The notes beneath the pieces are model-generated. The model was given only the letters and a program-made list of their open reading frames with translations. It was not told the DNA's origin and did no database searches. Shown one piece after another: positions 1 through 10,406 of a stretch of DNA of 64,000 bases (the first letter of the stretch is position 1; every line of letters begins with the position of its first letter). The translations under genes and the position numbers were made by a program. Source of the stretch: Antedon mediterranea (taxonomy: Eukaryota; Echinodermata; Crinoidea; Comatulida; Antedonidae); assembly GCF_964355755.1 (NCBI RefSeq), contig NC_092675.1, positions 31,148,912 to 31,212,911 of the forward strand. The letters are read 5' to 3'.

Positions 1-61
1 TATCATATTCAGGCACATCACACCTTTTTTGTCAATCTACTTTGATAGTGTAGACAGAGCT
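1..61. mobile_element. MITE, AGCTCTGTC family, right end only
   Basis: The right terminal repeat (TTTGATAGTGTAGACAGAGC plus T) and subterminal sequence match the copies at 1589, 12015 and 36282. It is followed by TAA, the target-site repeat seen at the 1589 copy. The left part is cut off by the window edge. Confidence 0.7.
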
Positions 62-208
62 TAAATTTAAAGTATTCTGTGTAATTGTATAGAGTAGATT
101 TATACCCTTAAATAGGAAGTTACTATTAGCATGGCCGGCCATTAGTGCCAATGGCACCTGGCCGATAATCTATAAAATAAATACGTTGATCACATTGTGT
201 CTTTTCAG

Positions 209-3200
209 CCGGTAGGTTGTGATCGCTTACTTAACTCCAACATGAGAATGGATAAATGTCAAATATGTGGTGGTGATGGGGGTACATGTGAGACTACCAG
301 GGGTAGAGTTGATAGAGCAATGGAACATGGAACATACCAAGAAGTAGTGACTATACCAGCAGGTGCTACTAGCATACATGTACATGAATCAAAGTTGTCT
401 GGCAGCTTTCTAGGTATGTATTCATCATTGAGCAATTTCAACTCAAAGATGATAGAGTGGAGTTGTGGCTTGTTGGTTATGATGCTTAGCTACCAATCCA
501 AGGGTCCTGGGTTGAAGTCCTGTCATATATAAGGTTTTTTAATCAATTACAACTCCATTCCCAAAGACTATGTTTATGTAGAGCATCTTGTGTATATATG
601 TATATATCTTGTGAACAAGATTGCCACCTTTAAGAGGGATAGTGAATGAATTCGCTTATGGTTAGGCAATTTGCCTAAATAAAAAAAAATATCTGTCATA
701 GAAGCTACTATAATTAAACAAATGAATATAATTTGAGACACACAGTGGGACAAATGGCTAGACACATGTAGTAGTGAAAATGTTTCCTGATTTGATTAGA
801 TTAATGATTTGAAGATCAAAACAAAGTAGATTCAAGAATCATCATGACCAGTATATTCTTTATATTCATTATGAAAATAAGCAATTCACGAAATAGGTTT
901 CCTGATTATGAATATGAGCAAAACAATTTGATTATACTTGTATGTGCCGTTATTTGATTGAATATTGAAGATTATATTCATTTGTTATTCATTTATACTG
1001 GGTGAATTTTTCAGTCAAAGGCTGGTCTCCCTGAGGGCCCAGTTATAATTAGTGACTTTGACAGTGACTGTGTGTGTACTTAATACACCAGGGTAACCCC
1101 CTACTTGTCTCGAAAGTTGTACTAGGTTCTCTAAATTGCACATGAGCTAGATGTGTACAATGGGCATACAGTTTATAGTCCTTATCCGAGAAGAACCATG
1201 GAGCGAGTGAGCCTCGAATCCTTGACGATGTTATGGCTATTTATTTATGGTTCCACAACCACTCAGCCACTCCATATATAATATGCTATGGTAAATAGAT
1301 ACATGTGTTTCATCGTTGTTGTTGACATTAAATAAAACATATTTCTTGTTGTAGTAGACTGTGTGTCTTGAACATAAAATAATGAATAAATAACTGGTGG
1401 CCACAAAATGAAAACCGTCTGCTGGAGAACAGAATATACTACTCTTACAGACTTCCTTTTTACCACAAACCATACTTTATTTAAATTAATCGTATTTGTG
1501 GTTAATTGATTATTAAATAGGTGAAGGTTAAAACCTTATTAGAGATGTAAATTTTGTTTACTATTTTGATGTTGTTAAGATTGCTTAAAGCTCTGTCTGC
1601 GCTATCAAAATAGTTTGACAAAAAAAGTATGATATGCATAAATATGGTAGGGATATTCCCAAATATGGTAGTGATATGACATCATCATATCCATATTTGG
1701 GCATATCACATTTTTTGTCACATAAAGTTTGATAGTGTAGACAGAGCTTAATAGATATGTATACATGTCCTTTTCTCTATTTTGATCAACTTCTTTTATT
1801 TTATTTTCAGCATTGAAATCTGCAAATTCGCGGAAGTACTATATAAATGGTCAATGGAAGATACTCTGGCCAACTTCTTTCAACATCGTTGGTACAATGT
1901 TTAGATATAAGCGTCCCACCAATGAAGCGGAGTCGTTGTACGCCCCTGGCCCCACTACAGAACCAGTCACTGTTATGGTATGTCACATTTGAATAGTAAA
2001 CAACAGCCACAACGTCTCATATTTATACAGTCTTCCTTTCTGAAATTGGAAAGGTTGCCAAGTAACCTAGATTTGTTTCAATATGAATGAAGTATTAATA
2101 TTAAATGATACATACTGTATATAGATCAGAAGGAAATCAAACAAATTTTGTTATATACCCTTCTTCTGAGGACAGATGGTTAAAAGTCGTGTTTTTGAGA
2201 TAACCATACTTAAATACTGTTTACCTACTCATCAATCGATCTGTGTCGCATGTTTTTCTCAAAAACAGAAGCCCCACTGAAACTTCTTATTGTGTTTTTA
2301 GAAAATCATTTTTTATAAATAGGAATGTTTGTATGAGTTAGATGGTAGAAATTGAATAATTGACTCCTCTACTTTTAATTTTTCATTGAATTTATTATTT
2401 GTTTTATAACACACTTACTTGTATTCAATTTATCCATCGTAAATCATTGTTTTTATTTTTTTAATTTTTATTTTATTCAGTTGTCAACCAACAGCGATGA
2501 AACCGCCACTAACAGGTTGAATCTAAACATAATAAACTATAAAATGTAGTCAAACAAACAACAAAAACATAAACAAAGATCACAACATTAAAGAGATTTA
2601 ACAATTTTACCCTTAAATACATTTAAACATGACACATGATGCGTAATTTACCAATCAAATTGCAAGTATACAATCAGGTGTGTTATAAAAGCAGATAACT
2701 AAAACTTCTATGGGCCTGTTTCTGCTGCAACTGCTCAAAATACGGTATAAAAATACGGTATAAAATACGGTATTTTTTATACCGTATTTTTTAGTACCCC
2801 GTTTCTGCTAACAATACTTCTTGGGTGGTCGTGTTAAATTTCATCTTTTTTACCCAAATTGCCATTCATTTATTTGATCGATAATTAAAAGTCGCAATAA
2901 AGGAAGTTTTACGTCTCACTTTCAACAGCCTAGCCCTAGTGATAGAGATGTTGTGAGAGCACAGAAAACATCGTAATGGGGACAATTAATTCGTTCTCTC
3001 CCCGAGTTATTGTATTTTGCAATATTGTACTGCTTTCGCTTGCTTTGGAGACAAGTCTATTCCATACTCCTGCTTTATTTTTTTAGAAATGTCTTTATAA
3101 ATGTGGTTGTCCCTTTTATTACCTTTTAGTTGGCCAGACATTTTAGCTTCCCCACACAAATTTATTTAGTAAAACTGTGACGTCTTCGCTCCACATTTTC

Positions 3201-6200
3201 GCCGAATATATATATACACGTGTGTAAAAGAGCTGACAGCGACAGAAAATAAAAACACGAATGTTGACCTTTTGTCATGTAAAAAAAAAATACGGTATTT
3301 TTTATTGGCAGCAGAAACGGGTACAAAAAATACGGTATAAATTTGTAAATACCGTATTTTATCCACAAATTTTGTGGGGAAAATACGGTATACAAAATAC
3401 GGTATATTTTTTATGAGCGCAGTTTCTGCTGCCAAAAATATACCGTATATATACGGTATTCAAAAAATACCGTATAATATACGGTATTTAGTTGGCAGCA
3501 GAAACAGGGCCTAAGTAGTAATACTTTTAAATGGTCTAAAGAAATATACATGTTTTTATCACGTTAAAGTTGTTGTAGCTAGATACTTCACCATAGAGAT
3601 AAGCAAATTAGGTCATGTCATAGTCAACATGGGTCCATCTTGTTATCAGTCACAGTTAGTTATTGATTTTGTTTATATATTTAAAAAACAGTTGTAAATT
3701 GCCCCTTTAAGTGAATTTGAATCAGGAAATAGGAACTAGTAGCAAAATTCATGGACATTGAGAAACGTTCTAACATGGCAAACATGTCGACTTTCATTTC
3801 GTTTTTACTGGTAAAAAGAATTATGGTTGTGATGCATGTGTTTGTAACCACATACTTTAGTAGATTTAATGAAGTATAGCAAAGATTGCCTACTAAGCCT
3901 AAGCTAGACAACTAGGCCTAGTAGCTAGTAATTGGGTAGGTAAATGTAGGTCCTAACTGGGGGATGAGGACCACAAAATAGCTAGTAATTGGGTAGGTAA
4001 ATGTAGGTCCTAACTGGGTGATGAGGACCACAAAATAGCTAGTAATTGGGTAGGTAAATGTAGGTCCTAACTGGGTGATGAGGACCACAAAATAGCTAGT
4101 AATTGGGTAGGTAAATGTAGGTCCTAACTGAGTGATGAGGACCACAAAATAGCTAGTAATTGGGTAGGTAAATGTAGGTCCTAACTGGGTGATGAGGACC
4201 ACAAAGTAGCTAGTAATTGGGTAGGTAAATGTAGGTCCTAACTGGGTGATGAGGACCACAAAATAGCTAGTAATTGGGTAGGTAAATGTAGGTCCTAACT
4301 GGGTGATGAGGACCACAAAATAGCTAGTAATTGGGTAGGTAAATGTAGGTCCTAACTGGGTGATGAGGACCACAAAGTAGCTAGTAATTGGGTAGGTAAA
4401 TGTAGGTCCTAACTGGGTGATGAGGACCACAAAGTAGCTAGTAATTGGGTAGGTAAATATAGGTCCTAACTGGGTGATGAGGACCACAAAATAGCTAGTA
4501 ATTGGGTAGGTAAATGTAGGTCCTAACTGGGTGATGAGGACCACAAAGTAGCTAGTAATTGGGTAGGTAAATATAGGTCCTAACTGGGTGATGAGGACCA
4601 CAAAATAGCTAGTAATTGGGTAGGTAAATGTAGGTCCTAACTGGGTGATGAGGACCACAAAGTAGCTAGTAATTGGGTAGGTAAATGTAGGTCCTAACTG
4701 GGTGATGAGGACCACAAAGTAGCTAGTAATTGGGTAGGTAAATGTAGGTCCTAACTGGGTGATGAGGACCACAAAAGTAAAGGACAAAGGTGATTGGCCT
4801 AGCATCAAGCATCCTGCCTAAACCACTTTCAGTATTTAAAATGTTGGTATATACTCATTTGTATTTAATTGAATTTGAAGGGGCAAATACTTCTACTTTT
4901 AGTAAAATTATTTATTTTACAATAGTTGTTAGTTCAAGAAGAAAACCATGGTGTGGAATTTGAGTTCAGTACTCCAATTATGGCCAACTCGTCCATGCAT
5001 CATGCAGCCAGCTTTAGATGGTCAATTGGTCAGTGGTCTGCTTGCTCTGCAACATGTGCTGGAGGTAAGTGAGTTTAAAGATGAAATACATACAAATGTC
5101 AAACATTGAACATAAATTTGGATGTGTGGTTAATGCTTCTACTGCACTTTTATTAACTTTTTTCTACTGATTTATATATTGTGAATATTTTTATATCTGT
5201 AAAAGTTGTATTTTTTTACTGCAAACCCCTGTAATCTCTCTCTGAGATAATGAAGTTTTTCTTTTAACAAAGTTATGTATTAATGGTTTACAGGGTGGAT
5301 CCAGGAAGGAGCTAGAGGTGTACATTAACCCCCCCCCCCCCCCAACACCCTTCTCCCAAAAATTGTTCATATCTTTATATTTTACAAACTATTCCTGTTA
5401 TATTACCGCTCCCCTAGTTTAGCTTAACATTTTAACAATTCAATTTTTATGAAAAAATATAAAAATAATAAATTGTTTCTTTTAATAGGAGAGAAAGTTG
5501 CGGTGATTGAGTGTAGAAAGTCTGACGATGATAGTGTTGTGAGTGAAACATTCTGCAACCCTGATTTGAAACCAACTCAGAAACGACAAAGTTGTAATAC
5601 TGAACGCTGTGCACCAAAGTAAGTATACAATAGTGTTGGAAAAAATACTAGGAAATGCAAACCAAACAATGTCATTTTCTAGTAGTATATTTCCTTAATT
5701 GTCCACCATTAAAAAGCATGTACAGTATACCTGCTGCTGTATATCAACATTAACATACAATAAAAAAAACTGCAGTAATACTGTTCCTCTGCATTATCTT
5801 CATTCATCTTTGTTTAAAGGATATTTCATGGTTCTTTCTTTATGAAGTACTTAAACATTGTTATACTAGGTTAAGAATGTACTAAGTTTAAAATTCCACA
5901 GTATTTAATTAGACTTACACATGAATGCCCATGGTAGACAGTCTGACGATTTGAGAAATTGAGTTGAAGATGAGCCAATGATTTCATTCCAAATTGTCTT
6001 ATATTTTCCATGTCATATTTATTTATGTTTAGTACAGTATCTGTGTGGCTTTTAAGATTTTTCATAGATACTCATAGTAGTGCGTTTTTTATGTTCTTCA
6101 GTTGTTGGTTTTTAACTGGACCAGTTCTTCTAGATTGTGTACTTTATCTGGCTATAAATGAACAAATAAATAATACATTATGTTTATTTGTAGATGGTCA

Positions 6201-7803
6201 CATGGTGATTGGTCAGAATGTAGTCAAACCTGCAATGGTGGCGTAAAGCATCGTCTGGTAACTTGTATGGTTCAGATCACAGCTCATGAATCAGAATCTG
6301 TTGATGAGAGTCATTGTATGACACACAAACCAGCATCAGAAATACCATGTGGAACTAACATGTGTCCTCCACAGTGGGTTACCAGTGTCTGGTCTAAGGT
6401 AATATTTCATTTGTAAACATACTAAAGCCTGGTTTCCATAAAATCGCTACACGACAGAGCTAGAATTTATCTAGGATCTAGTATGCGAGCGCTAAATATT
6501 CTTTGGTACGAGTATACGATTCATCGTCGACAAAATCGGCAAAGTTGAACAGGGTTGAACTTTGCCGATTTGACTGCGTTTGCGTCGGCAACATCTGCGC
6601 GTGTAGCGATTTTATTGGAAACGCTGTAGCGATTTTAATGGAAACCAGGCTTAATCAACATAGCCGTATATATATTGATCAGTTCAGATTTATTTATGCT
6701 TGAGTATAATCCCTGTTTATGGTAAATTCATTTTTTATTCAGCCTGATTATAATCCGTAATTTCCCCAAATTTGTTTACCTTTGCCTCCTAACTAAATTT
6801 TAACAATAGGTAAACCATGATTCTTAAGTCTAGGTGATTTGAATCATGAACTTTACTATGATTGGAATTATACTTTTTGAAAAATCCATTTATTCAAATA
6901 TTTCAATATTCTCAGTGTATGCCAGAATGTGGTCCAGGGATACAGACTAGAGAAGTGACGTGTATGACAAGCAATAGTGGACGGGTTCCAGATAATAGGT
7001 GTGACCGATCACAAAGACCGGCCAGTCGCAGAAGCTGTGATAATAAAAGATGCCCTCCACCGAGTTGGGTCACAGGAGCTTGGGGTGAAGTAAGTACAAC
7101 CAACCAACCTAGGCCTAGACTATTGTTTTTATGCCAAGAAGGTCTGATTTTATAATGAATGTTAAATTAATTGAATGTTTGATTTTGTTTTAAAAATTCT
7201 AGAATTTTAATAAAATCGACTGTATTTTTAAAAAAATCCTTTTTTAGTGCAATGGGGAATGTGGACGAGGTCAACGAATGCGATCAGTACGATGTGAATC
7301 TTTCAACGGACATGTCTTATCACGAACCCATTGTAATGCTGCCCTCAAGCCTAACAGTCATGAACAATGTGAAAAGAAATGTGGAGTTGTTACGGTTAAT
7401 GAACGTATGTTGAATTCAGTTTATTAATATGAATTGCAAAGTAACTAAATTTAATAATGATGAGACATTTATTTTGTTGGTGGACTAAATGCTCTTTCCC
7501 ATCAGTCATTTTAACAAGCATACTCTCGTCAATTCAACAATTTCTATATGAATCGGTACCAGTATTTGACTTACTGTTTGTCCCACCCACAGAAGACAGT
7601 GTCAGCTACAAATTATCACTTCTTTATCTATCTGTACCTGCAAGTCTTCTGTTCATTAAGATATTTAAACTTTTTTTTCCACAGCCTGTGAAGATGCACA
7701 TACAGTTTCATATTGTCCGTTGGTTCTCAAATTCAAATTTTGCACTCGCCAATATTTTCGGCAAATGTGTTGCAGGACGTGTATGAATAACAGTCAAGGT
7801 TGA
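209..7803 (+). CDS. ADAMTS-family metalloprotease, 3' part (Cys-rich end, spacer, TSP1 repeats, PLAC)
   Basis: Seven exons join in phase: 209-413, 1811-1977, 4926-5064, 5489-5618, 6194-6398, 6916-7089, 7248-7404, then a last exon 7685-7803 ending in TGA (eight pieces in all). Exon 1 carries the end of the Cys-rich region (GCDR ... [12 protein letters not shown]). The spacer follows ([17 protein letters not shown], then GPTTEP, then [14 protein letters not shown]). Four thrombospondin type-1 repeats then run across exon borders ([37 protein letters not shown]+[16 protein letters not shown]+CNGECGRG). The last exon is a six-cysteine PLAC module ending CCRTC. The family are secreted zinc proteases that cut matrix or procollagen; these C-terminal modules set substrate and matrix binding. 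The catalytic domain lies upstream of the window. PLAC plus several TSP1 repeats points to the ADAMTS6/10/16/17/18/19 side of the family, but I cannot fix the subtype. Confidence 0.9.
454..530 (+). repeat. tRNA-derived SINE-like head
   Basis: A stretch with an A-box-like block (GTGGCTTGTTGGTTATGATG) and a B-box-like block (GGTCCTGGGTTGAAGTCCTG) at tRNA spacing lies in the first ADAMTS intron. It does not fold into a convincing tRNA, so it reads as a SINE head. Low certainty. Confidence 0.3.
1200..1273 (-). repeat. tRNA-derived SINE-like head (Leu/Ser type)
   Basis: On the minus strand GGAGTGGCTGAGTGGTTGTG (A box) and GGATTCGAGGCTCACTCGC (B box) are spaced as in a tRNA, and the ends (GGAG...CTCC) could pair. 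The anticodon arm is poor, so a decayed tRNA or SINE head is more likely than a working gene. It sits in an ADAMTS intron. Confidence 0.35.
1589..1748. mobile_element. MITE, AGCTCTGTC family, TAA target-site repeats
   Basis: A 160-bp foldback element with ends AGCTCTGTCTGCGCTATCAA and TTGATAGTGTAGACAGAGCT as inverted repeats. It is flanked by TAA on both sides (1586-1588, 1749-1751). The interior has repeated CATATTTGGG/TGGTAGTGATATG blocks. No coding capacity. A 3-bp TAA target repeat is typical of PIF/Harbinger elements; assigning it there is inference. Other copies: 1-61 (partial), 12015-12163, 36282-36439. Confidence 0.8.
2712..3511. mobile_element. Foldback element rich in TACGGTAT, in ADAMTS intron
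   Basis: The element begins GGGCCTGTTTCTGCTGC and ends with the near reverse complement (GGCAGCAGAAACAGGGCC). Inside both ends are many copies of the palindromic motif ATACGGTAT/ATACCGTAT, so each end can fold on itself. A further GGCAGCAGAAAC copy lies inside near 3306. The middle (about 2820-3270) is unique AT-rich sequence without an ORF. It is probably non-autonomous. Confidence 0.75.
3921..4776. repeat. 57-bp tandem repeat, about 15 copies
   Basis: The unit starts TAGCTAGTAATTGGGTAGG and continues through GACCACAAAA. Copies differ at only a few sites (for example ATGTAGG/ATATAGG and AAAATAG/AAAGTAG). Because 57 is divisible by three, a 296-codon open frame runs along the minus strand; it is an artefact. 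The array lies in the ADAMTS intron between 1977 and 4926. Confidence 0.95.
5329..5343. repeat. Poly-C run
   Basis: Fifteen C in a row in an ADAMTS intron, followed by a C-rich stretch; the length may be a sequencing estimate. Confidence 0.8.
6426..6651. mobile_element. MITE, AGCCTGGTTTCCAT family, TAA target-site repeats
   Basis: A foldback element with ends AGCCTGGTTTCCATAAAATC and GATTTTAATGGAAACCAGGCT. TAA flanks both sides (6423-6425 and 6652-6654). The interior is GC-richer than its surroundings, with inverted ACTTTGCCGATTT-type blocks. It lies in the ADAMTS intron between TSP1 exons. The TAA target repeat suggests a PIF/Harbinger-type mover. Confidence 0.8.
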
Positions 7804-7806
7804 AGA

Positions 7807-7812
7807 AATAAA
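7807..7812 (+). terminator. Polyadenylation signal AATAAA of the ADAMTS gene
   Basis: AATAAA lies four bases after the TGA stop, which would give a very short 3' UTR. AATAAA also occurs further downstream (for example 8452), so the site actually used is uncertain. Confidence 0.4.
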
Positions 7813-9740
7813 GTAAAAAATGAGAAGTAAATGTGTTACATCTGTTATGCAAATGAAATACCTGTTTATCCACATCTATTATCCATGCCATTGTTATTTC
7901 CAAGACCATCTTATTTGCAAAATAATAAGTAGTGTTTGTAAAAGGATCTTGCAATAACAGAATTCATACATCTTCTCCAGCCTCATTGATATAACTGTAT
8001 TAAGAATTATGATAGCTAAATAAATGTGAATTGATTGAATTAAATTTAATGGCTTATTACATTGCTTTTCAACACATTTTACTGTCAACGTTGAGAGATT
8101 TTTGGCATTTAAAATATCTAAATCTTTGCCACGTTAGCCTGTTAACTTTTGCAATTTACAAATTAAATTTGAACCATGATGCGTTGTTGGTTGTCACCTG
8201 TACAACAAATCTCTAGTGTCTAGGATCAGAATGAGTAAGGAAGCACTTCTTAACATCCCTGCCTATTATGCATAATGAACTTGCTTGTTCCTAGGTCATC
8301 GGTCTTCGCAAATCGAAATAAATTATACAAAACATTGTTGAAAATGAATACGAATGTCTGATTGACCTTTGACACAATTTGTATCATCACTATGACCAAA
8401 TGGTTGTATTTTACCATTATAACCAAATGATGGACCTAAAAATAAAGAAAGATAGACACCGAAGAACCTATTTACTAATAAACATTATATTGTATAGACT
8501 AATATAATACCAAATGATGGACCTAAAAATAAATAAAGATAGACATCGAAGAACCTATTTACTAATAAACATTATATTGTATAGACTAATAAATAGGGTC
8601 AGGTGATATTGAAGAAATTTAATGGTTTCAGTTTTTTAACATGGAAAGGATATTAAGTTGTTCCATCTTAAATGAAAATTGACAATGTTGGTAGCATTAA
8701 ATCCAAATATGGACCTCTAACGGTAAATTCAAATATTACATGTAATTTATGGTTTTAGTAATAATGCATGTTGATTTTGAAAACCTTTAATTATATTAAT
8801 TATTATTTTTTAAATCATGATTATTTAAATAATTTTATAATTTTGTTGACTTTATTTTGTACACATATATAATGCCATCCATATAATTATGCAACTAATG
8901 TATAACTAGACATAGTTTTTTCAGTCGCAATTATACTTATATAATCATATATGTATATATTTTTATGAAAAATATTGTGTTAATTGTTATGTAATATTTG
9001 TTTTAATGTACAAAAAAACACACACAACTCAAGCTATGAATCTTAGATTTTTTAGATGTTTTATATTTATTGTTTTTAATGAATATTAAGACTAGCCATT
9101 GTAATTATAATTGTAAATACACTTTAACATCATGTTATTGCATACATTACACTGTATACTTATCACATATTTCTTAAACTGAGGGCTAAATCATAGTATT
9201 TTATTGGGTTTTCCAAATCTAAATTGCTACTCATATTCATTGTAGCTGGTTGTTTAAACTTTAAATAAGCCAATGAAGAACAACTTTAGAACTCTGTCGC
9301 TCAAATCTATAAAATCTGTTAATACTGTCAATCTTGGTTATGTAAAAATAATTATGAATATATATTCTAATTTTGTATTATTTTTTTTATTTAAGAGTTT
9401 ATTTGTTATGTTATTTATCATTTTTAAAGTTTAAATAATTCATAAAACGTGGCTTAGATGCTGAGGGCGCTATCATAGTGAGTAGGTTCATAAATTGTAC
9501 ATGGCTGGATGTGTGGAAACAACATAATTATTGTAGATATCGTGTACATAAATAAAACCTATTTATATGAAACAGCATGTATAATAAATACAAACTGTTG
9601 TTATGTCATTTCCAAACAAATAGTCATGAAAATAACTTGTAAGTATTTCTATGAATATCGTATAAATACATTTTATGTAAATGTAAATAAATATATTATT
9701 GAAATCAATTTTTAATCCGTTCATTCGAAATGTTAACCAA
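7813..9740. other. AT-rich intergenic stretch, no gene seen
   Basis: Both strands hold only short frames without recognisable domains or splice-consistent exons. It probably contains the ADAMTS 3' UTR. The only structure seen is the 87-bp duplication listed separately. Confidence 0.6.
8422..8595. repeat. 87-bp direct tandem duplication
   Basis: ACCAAATGATGGACCTAAAA begins at 8422 and again at 8509. The two copies match apart from a few substitutions, through TTGTATAGACTAAT. Confidence 0.85.
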
Positions 9741-9820
9741 CGAATCAAGTTTTTTTCTTTAGAAACGAATTTGTTGGGAGAATAGGAATTGCATTCTTTA
9801 TCTTGTTACCGATTGCTATC

Positions 9821-9957
9821 CACTATGACGCAACGAAATGACGTACGCGCAAGTCCAGTCATGGTTGTGATTGGATCAATACGGACAGTTTGTATTATCT
9901 GATTGGTCAAATTACTTACGTTGCGCGTACAGTACGACTTTGCGTTGCGTCATAGTG
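9821..9957. mobile_element. MITE-like foldback, CACTATGACGCAACG ends
   Basis: Ends CACTATGACGCAACG... and ...CGTTGCGTCATAGTG are inverted repeats, with further inner pairing (TACGCGCAA / TTGCGCGTA). The interior has TGATTGGTCAAATTACTT, shared with the copy at 38620-38743. A partial right half lies near 35595-35630. The true outer border is uncertain, because the left flank ACCGATTGCTATC also recurs next to CACTATGACG near 13530. Confidence 0.65.
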
Positions 9958-10264
9958 GGGAACTACCTATTTACAAATGTCTGTCTTTTGTCAGATACAG
10001 GATGAGGATCAAGTCTGATGGTGACGATTTCCCCTCCTATTCTTCAAAAGTCTGTTGTGCAGTAGCGAAGTTGCCTCACGTCTTCGTTTTGACTTTGGTT
10101 GTTGTTGATGCATAGGTCCTAGTACTTAATTACGTACCGATATTTGCTTCTTTATCTTCGTCGTTTATTTAGGTTATATGGTATATTTCAGGCAAATTTA
10201 ATTCGCCTTGTTTTGTCATGTTTTTTTTTTTAAAGGAAAACAAAAAAGTAAAAGTGACGAAATG

Positions 10265-10270
10265 TTTATT
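10265..10270 (-). terminator. Polyadenylation signal for the SEA-like gene
   Basis: AATAAA on the minus strand about 137 bases after the TAG stop; no other gene competes for it. Confidence 0.55.
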
Positions 10271-10406
10271 ATGTTGTTTAAATCTCACTTCATTTCTGTA
10301 TTGAATGATGGTAAATTATTTAAAAAAATACAAATATAATTTCTAACCAACTAATTTTCTACGTTTGAAGGTGCAGACTTAATTATAAGAGCAACGTAAC
10401 GACCTC

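Noticed and set aside
2481-2515. Possible 35-bp ADAMTS exon between good splice sites
   Set aside because: Its length would break the frame, and the spacer sequence continues directly from the 1977 donor to the 4926 acceptor in phase 0.
3918-4808. 296-codon minus-strand frame of repeated peptide
   Set aside because: It is only the 57-bp tandem repeat read in frame; it sits in an intron and has no other coding signal.
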